From assembly GCA_020634615.1 (NCBI GenBank), contig JACKBI010000006.1, positions 1 through 64,000 on the forward strand: a stretch of 64,000 bases of DNA, in the 5' to 3' direction. A program made the translations under genes and the position numbers. Every line of letters begins with the position of its first letter. Position 1 is the stretch's first letter. Shown one piece after another: positions 60,503 to 64,000 of this stretch. Source of the stretch: Anaerolineales bacterium (GTDB lineage: Bacteria; Chloroflexota; Anaerolineae; JAAEKA01). The notes beneath the pieces are model-generated. The model searched no databases. It was given only the letters and a program-made list of their open reading frames with translations, and was not told the DNA's origin.

Positions 60503-63238
60503 ATGACTGAATTTGACGTAGCCGTGGCGTGGAACTGGCAACACGATGCCGGGTTCATCGGATATTTCCGGCAGGCTTGTGAAGCTCGCGGGTTGTCACT
60601 GTTTGAGATCACACCTGAGAATCTGCAGGCTGTTTCCGAGGCCCTGTCGGCGGGCCAGCTTTCGTTCCGGGCGTTCATGAACCGCGCTGCCGACACGGAC
60701 GAAAGGTTTTTGAGTTTGGTGCGCTGGGCGCGCGAGCAGGGGGCGTTTCGGGTCAATCCACACGAACAGGAGTCCTACAGCGCTGACAAGGCGACCATGC
60801 ACCTGGAGTTGATCACCGCTGGTCTGGACACACCGTATACCATCATCCTCGCGCCCTATGCCGAGCAGCCGCATTTGTCTGAGCTTGACCTGTCACCGCT
60901 GGGCGACAGTTTTGCGATCAAGCCAGCCCTGGGCGGCGGCGGGCAAGGGGTGGTGCTGGAAGCGACGAATCGCGATCAGGTACACGAAGCGCGGCAGCTT
61001 TTCCCCAATGACAAGTATCTGGTGCAGGCACACGTCGAGCCGAAGTTGCTGGAGGGCAGGCCAGCCTGGTTCCGGGTTATCTATTGCGTCGGGGAAATTT
61101 TTGTCAGTTGGTGGCCGCCAGAAACCCATGTTTACCACCCGGTGACCAAGGATGATGTGGTGCGCTACGGTCTGGGCGCGCTCTATGATATGGCTGTGCG
61201 CATCGGTGATGTGTGCCGCCTGCACTTGTTTTCCACCGAGATCGCACTGACCCGGGACGACCAGTTTCTGGCGGTGGACTACGTCAACGATCAGATTGAC
61301 CTGCGGCTGCAATCGCAGGCAGTTGACGGCGTGCCGGATGCCATTGTCCAGGAAATAACCGACCGGCTGGCCGCACTGGTGGCCGGTGAACTGCAACATC
61401 AAACCAATCGGGAAGGACATCCTTCTGTGGCAAGCAACGAACTTCGAACCCGCGACCAGATCCCCGATCAGTATAAATGGAACCGTGAAAGCGTCTTTGC
61501 GACCGATGCAGACTGGGAAGCTGAGCTTGTGAGTCTGGGTGAAACGCTGGCGGCTGTCAGCGCGTACGCCGGCCGGCTGGCCGATGGCCCGGCGCTGTTG
61601 GCCGACGCGCTGGAGATGGTCCAGAGCGTGCGTCAGCGCCTTGGCGTCCTCTCCGTCTATGCCAGCATGGCCCACGCTGTGGACACCACCGACCAGGCTG
61701 CCGGCGCGCGCGTGGGTCAGGTACAGGGGTTGGCGGGCCAGGTGATGGCGGCCATCTCTTTCGTCAACCCCGAACTGCTGGCGATTGGCCGACAGACGCT
61801 GGATGCATGGATGGCGGAAGAGCCGCGGTTGGCAACTCTCGAACATTACGTCGATAATCTGTTCCGGCAACAAGAGCATGTGCGTACGACCGAGGTCGAG
61901 GCGTTGCTGGGAGCGACGGTGGAACCGTTCAGCGGCCTTTACAGCACGTTTTCAGCCCTCACCAACAGCGATATGCAGTTCAAGCCCGCGATTGCCAGCG
62001 ATGGAAGCGAACTGCCTCTTTCCCAGAGCACCTACCTGGGCATCTTGCATCGCAATGATCGTGAGGCGCGGCGCAGCGCCTGGGAAAGCTACACCGACGG
62101 TTACCTCGCGTTCAGGAACACGTTGGCCAGCAACCTGCTGACGTCCGTTCGCTCGTCGGTGTTCACTGCACGCGCCAGACGCCAGCCCACTACGCTGGAC
62201 AGCGTGCTATTCAACGACAACATCCCGACCAGCGTTTTCTACAATCTGATCGATACCTTCCGCCGCCACCTGCCAACCTGGCATCGCTACTGGCGGCTGC
62301 GCCGGCAGGCGCTGGGTGTGGACACGTTACATCCCTATGACATCTGGGCGCCGTTGGTGACCGATCCCCCCGAGATTCCGTTCGAGCAGGCGGTCGATTG
62401 GGTGTGTGCTGCGCTGGCGCCGCTGGGAGACGACTACGTGCAGGTACTGCGCCGCGGGAGCCTGGAGGAACGCTGGATCGATGTCTTTCCCAACAAGGGC
62501 AAGTCCAGCGGAGCGTTTTCGTCAGGCTCGCCCGGTACATTCCCCTTCATCATGATGAGCTACAGCGGCGAATCTGGCAGCATGGGCACGTTGGCGCACG
62601 AATTGGGACATTCCATGCATTCATGGCATGTCTGGCAGACGCAGCCGGTGCTCTACGGCGACTACACGCTCTTTGCCGCCGAGGTGGCATCCAACTTCCA
62701 TCAGGCCATGCTCAGAGGCTATCTCTTCAACCAGAACCTGCCGCGCGATTTGCAGATCGCCATCATTGAGGAGGCGATGAGCAACTTCCACCGCTACTTC
62801 CTGGTCATGCCAACGCTGGCGCGCTTCGAGCTGGAGATTCACCAGCGGGTCGAGCAGGGGCGCGGCGCCACGGCGGACGAGATGATCGAGCTGCTGGCAG
62901 GTTATTTTGCCGAGGGCTACGGTGATGAGATGAGCCTCGACCGCGAGCGGGTCGGTATCGGATGGGCCACGTTCCCGCACCTCTACGAGGACTACTACGT
63001 GTTCCAGTACGCCACTGGGATATCGGGCGCCAACGCACTGGCCAGCCGGATACTGGCCGGAACGCCGGGCGCCGCCGACAACTATCGCCGTTTCCTGCGC
63101 GCCGGCAGTTCCATGTACGCTCTGGACTCGCTCAAGCTGGCTGGCGTCGATCTGACAACACCTGAACCGGTCGAAGAGACCTATCAGGTGTTGTCGGGGC
63201 TTCTCGATCGTCTGGAACAACTGTTGGAGACTGCGTAG
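60503..63238 (+). CDS. ATP-grasp domain fused to an M3-family oligoendopeptidase (PepF-like)
   Basis: A 911-aa protein. Residues about 1-305 resemble an ATP-grasp ligase (FAIKPALGGGGQGVVL; YLVQAHVEPKLLEGRPAWFR; QFLAVDYVNDQIDLRLQ). Residues about 325-911 are an M3 metallopeptidase of PepF type with the zinc motif HELGH (LAHELGHSMHSWH) and a third ligand in the helix around FAAEVASNFHQAML. No stop lies between the two parts; an internal GTG at 61427 preceded by GGAAGGA could start the peptidase alone. It is therefore a real fusion, a gene making two products, or a lost stop codon. Confidence 0.82.
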   Translation: MTEFDVAVAWNWQHDAGFIGYFRQACEARGLSLFEITPENLQAVSEALSAGQLSFRAFMNRAADTDERFLSLVRWAREQGAFRVNPHEQESYSADKATMHLELITAGLDTPYTIILAPYAEQPHLSELDLSPLGDSFAIKPALGGGGQGVVLEATNRDQVHEARQLFPNDKYLVQAHVEPKLLEGRPAWFRVIYCVGEIFVSWWPPETHVYHPVTKDDVVRYGLGALYDMAVRIGDVCRLHLFSTEIALTRDDQFLAVDYVNDQIDLRLQSQAVDGVPDAIVQEITDRLAALVAGELQHQTNREGHPSVASNELRTRDQIPDQYKWNRESVFATDADWEAELVSLGETLAAVSAYAGRLADGPALLADALEMVQSVRQRLGVLSVYASMAHAVDTTDQAAGARVGQVQGLAGQVMAAISFVNPELLAIGRQTLDAWMAEEPRLATLEHYVDNLFRQQEHVRTTEVEALLGATVEPFSGLYSTFSALTNSDMQFKPAIASDGSELPLSQSTYLGILHRNDREARRSAWESYTDGYLAFRNTLASNLLTSVRSSVFTARARRQPTTLDSVLFNDNIPTSVFYNLIDTFRRHLPTWHRYWRLRRQALGVDTLHPYDIWAPLVTDPPEIPFEQAVDWVCAALAPLGDDYVQVLRRGSLEERWIDVFPNKGKSSGAFSSGSPGTFPFIMMSYSGESGSMGTLAHELGHSMHSWHVWQTQPVLYGDYTLFAAEVASNFHQAMLRGYLFNQNLPRDLQIAIIEEAMSNFHRYFLVMPTLARFELEIHQRVEQGRGATADEMIELLAGYFAEGYGDEMSLDRERVGIGWATFPHLYEDYYVFQYATGISGANALASRILAGTPGAADNYRRFLRAGSSMYALDSLKLAGVDLTTPEPVEETYQVLSGLLDRLEQLLETA

Positions 63239-63277
63239 ACGTACTGCCCGGCAGTTGCGTCTCGCTGGAGACGGCAG

Positions 63278-64000
63278 GTGACTACCTCTCGCCTTAGCAG
63301 GCCGATCGGCGCTTTCACGCGTAACTTCAACGCCCACGAGCGGCGACTGGTCGTGCAAGTCGCAGTCATCGGGCTGGTGGTATGGGCAGTAACGTTTGCC
63401 CTCAAGACCGCGGTTCACTGGGTCTTCGACACGGTGATCGTTGGGGTCGAGGGTCTGCCGATTTTGGCGCTGATTCTCGTGCCGTTGACACTGGGCGCGC
63501 TGGGCACCACAGTCGTGGTGCTTTTTCGCTCCCGCACGATTCACTACCGTGACCGTGAGGGGATCATTCATCCGATCAACGATGTGGAAGGCGACGGCCT
63601 GGAGCGAGCCATCGCCCTCTATTTCGCATCGGAGCCGGCCATGGAGCAGGTGTTGCTGGGCAGGGCGGGCGTCGATGCGCGCTGGGATCTGCCGACTTTC
63701 AGCCTGGCTGCGCGCAAATTCCTGGCAACTCTGTTCACACTGGGCAGCGGCGGCAGCGGCGGTTTGGAAGCCAGCGTGACGCTGGTGGGAGAGAGTCTGG
63801 CCGCGGGTGTGTTCAAGCCGCGTCCCCAGTTCCACCTGCCGGCCAATGCGGGTTATCTCGATCGCTTGCGCCGCTGGTGGCGGCTGAACGACCCGGACGA
63901 CCTGCAGACGGCTCAACTGGCCGGCATTGCTGCGGCGGTTGCGACGTTACTCGGAACGCCCTTCGCGGCCGCGTTTTTCGCTATCGAAGTCATGTATCGC
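63278..64000 (+). CDS. ClC-type chloride channel/transporter (cut by the window end)
   Basis: The first 241 codons of a membrane protein starting with GTG at 63278, 6 bp after GGAG. The ClC selectivity motif is visible in the form GSGGSGGLEASVTLVGESL, and a later helix reads TLLGTPFAAAFFAIEVMY. Both fit the channel core; the remaining half lies outside the window. It may be co-transcribed with the fusion gene (39-bp gap). Confidence 0.85.
   Translation, partial: MTTSRLSRPIGAFTRNFNAHERRLVVQVAVIGLVVWAVTFALKTAVHWVFDTVIVGVEGLPILALILVPLTLGALGTTVVVLFRSRTIHYRDREGIIHPINDVEGDGLERAIALYFASEPAMEQVLLGRAGVDARWDLPTFSLAARKFLATLFTLGSGGSGGLEASVTLVGESLAAGVFKPRPQFHLPANAGYLDRLRRWWRLNDPDDLQTAQLAGIAAAVATLLGTPFAAAFFAIEVMYR

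Noticed and set aside
1..64000. tRNA or rRNA genes
   Set aside because: I looked for T-arm words (GGTTCRANTCC) in a cloverleaf context and for conserved rRNA segments and found none that hold up.

Overview
This window looks like a chromosome fragment of an uncultured or little-studied member of the Chloroflexota (Anaerolineae/Caldilineae-like). This placement is inferred from gene style: GC-rich coding; several large HTH + NB-ARC + TPR regulators; a solute-binding lipoprotein with a Val/Gln/Thr-rich linker after the lipobox; surface proteins ending in a 'PTAV(T/S)L..L' stretch plus a membrane helix; and a Rieske/cytochrome b/diheme cytochrome c operon. No rRNA or tRNA gene is visible.

Layout. 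0.2-3.4 kb: a leftward Rieske - cytochrome b - diheme cytochrome c operon with a near-consensus promoter. 3.6-5.0 kb: an ArfB-like peptidyl-tRNA hydrolase and a lipoprotein. 5.3-28.6 kb: an accessory island of four repeated modules. Each has a leftward HTH-NB-ARC-TPR regulator divergent from rightward genes for secreted proteins. The divergent intergenic regions share an operator-like element of three TAYCR pentamers about one helical turn apart. Secreted partners include a 250-aa exported protein, a GH-like protein with 79-aa tandem repeats, a long anchored surface protein, and two triplets of tiny single-domain cadherin/Ig-like proteins. Modules 2 and 3 contain many frameshifts (decay or assembly error). 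An orphan oligopeptide-binding lipoprotein sits between modules 1 and 2.

28.8-38.6 kb: housekeeping genes: an ACT-domain protein, a Crp/Fnr regulator, two tandem ferredoxins, fumarase C, a phosphoribosyltransferase, a leftward pair (DMT transporter, RNA methyltransferase), an HhH protein, a leftward pair (DnaQ-like exonuclease, FemAB-like transferase) and a lipoprotein. 38.8-41.4 kb: two adjacent ADP-glucose pyrophosphorylase paralogues, the second lacking key catalytic residues. 41.5-44.5 kb: a GlcD/Fe-S fusion oxidoreductase.

44.7-58.6 kb: a multiheme electron-transfer locus. A NarX/NarL-type two-component pair is followed by a small two-CW-like membrane protein, an octaheme cytochrome, an anchored surface protein, a leftward operon (mini membrane protein, octaheme cytochrome, Tat ferredoxin, NrfD-like quinone subunit), a decaheme lipoprotein built from two pentaheme halves, and a NapC/NirT-like protein with about 16 haem motifs. 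Two TATGGGG-N6-CCC dyads and an FNR-like dyad at -41.5 suggest shared control. No molybdopterin or other obvious terminal reductase is present, so the acceptor is unknown. 58.7-64 kb: RadA, a small conserved protein, an ATP-grasp/M3-peptidase fusion and the start of a ClC channel.

Intergenic DNA carries several families of small palindromic repeats, some nested like MITEs. The candidate undescribed system is the repeated regulator/secreted-protein module with its phased TAYCR operator (5.3-28.6 kb).
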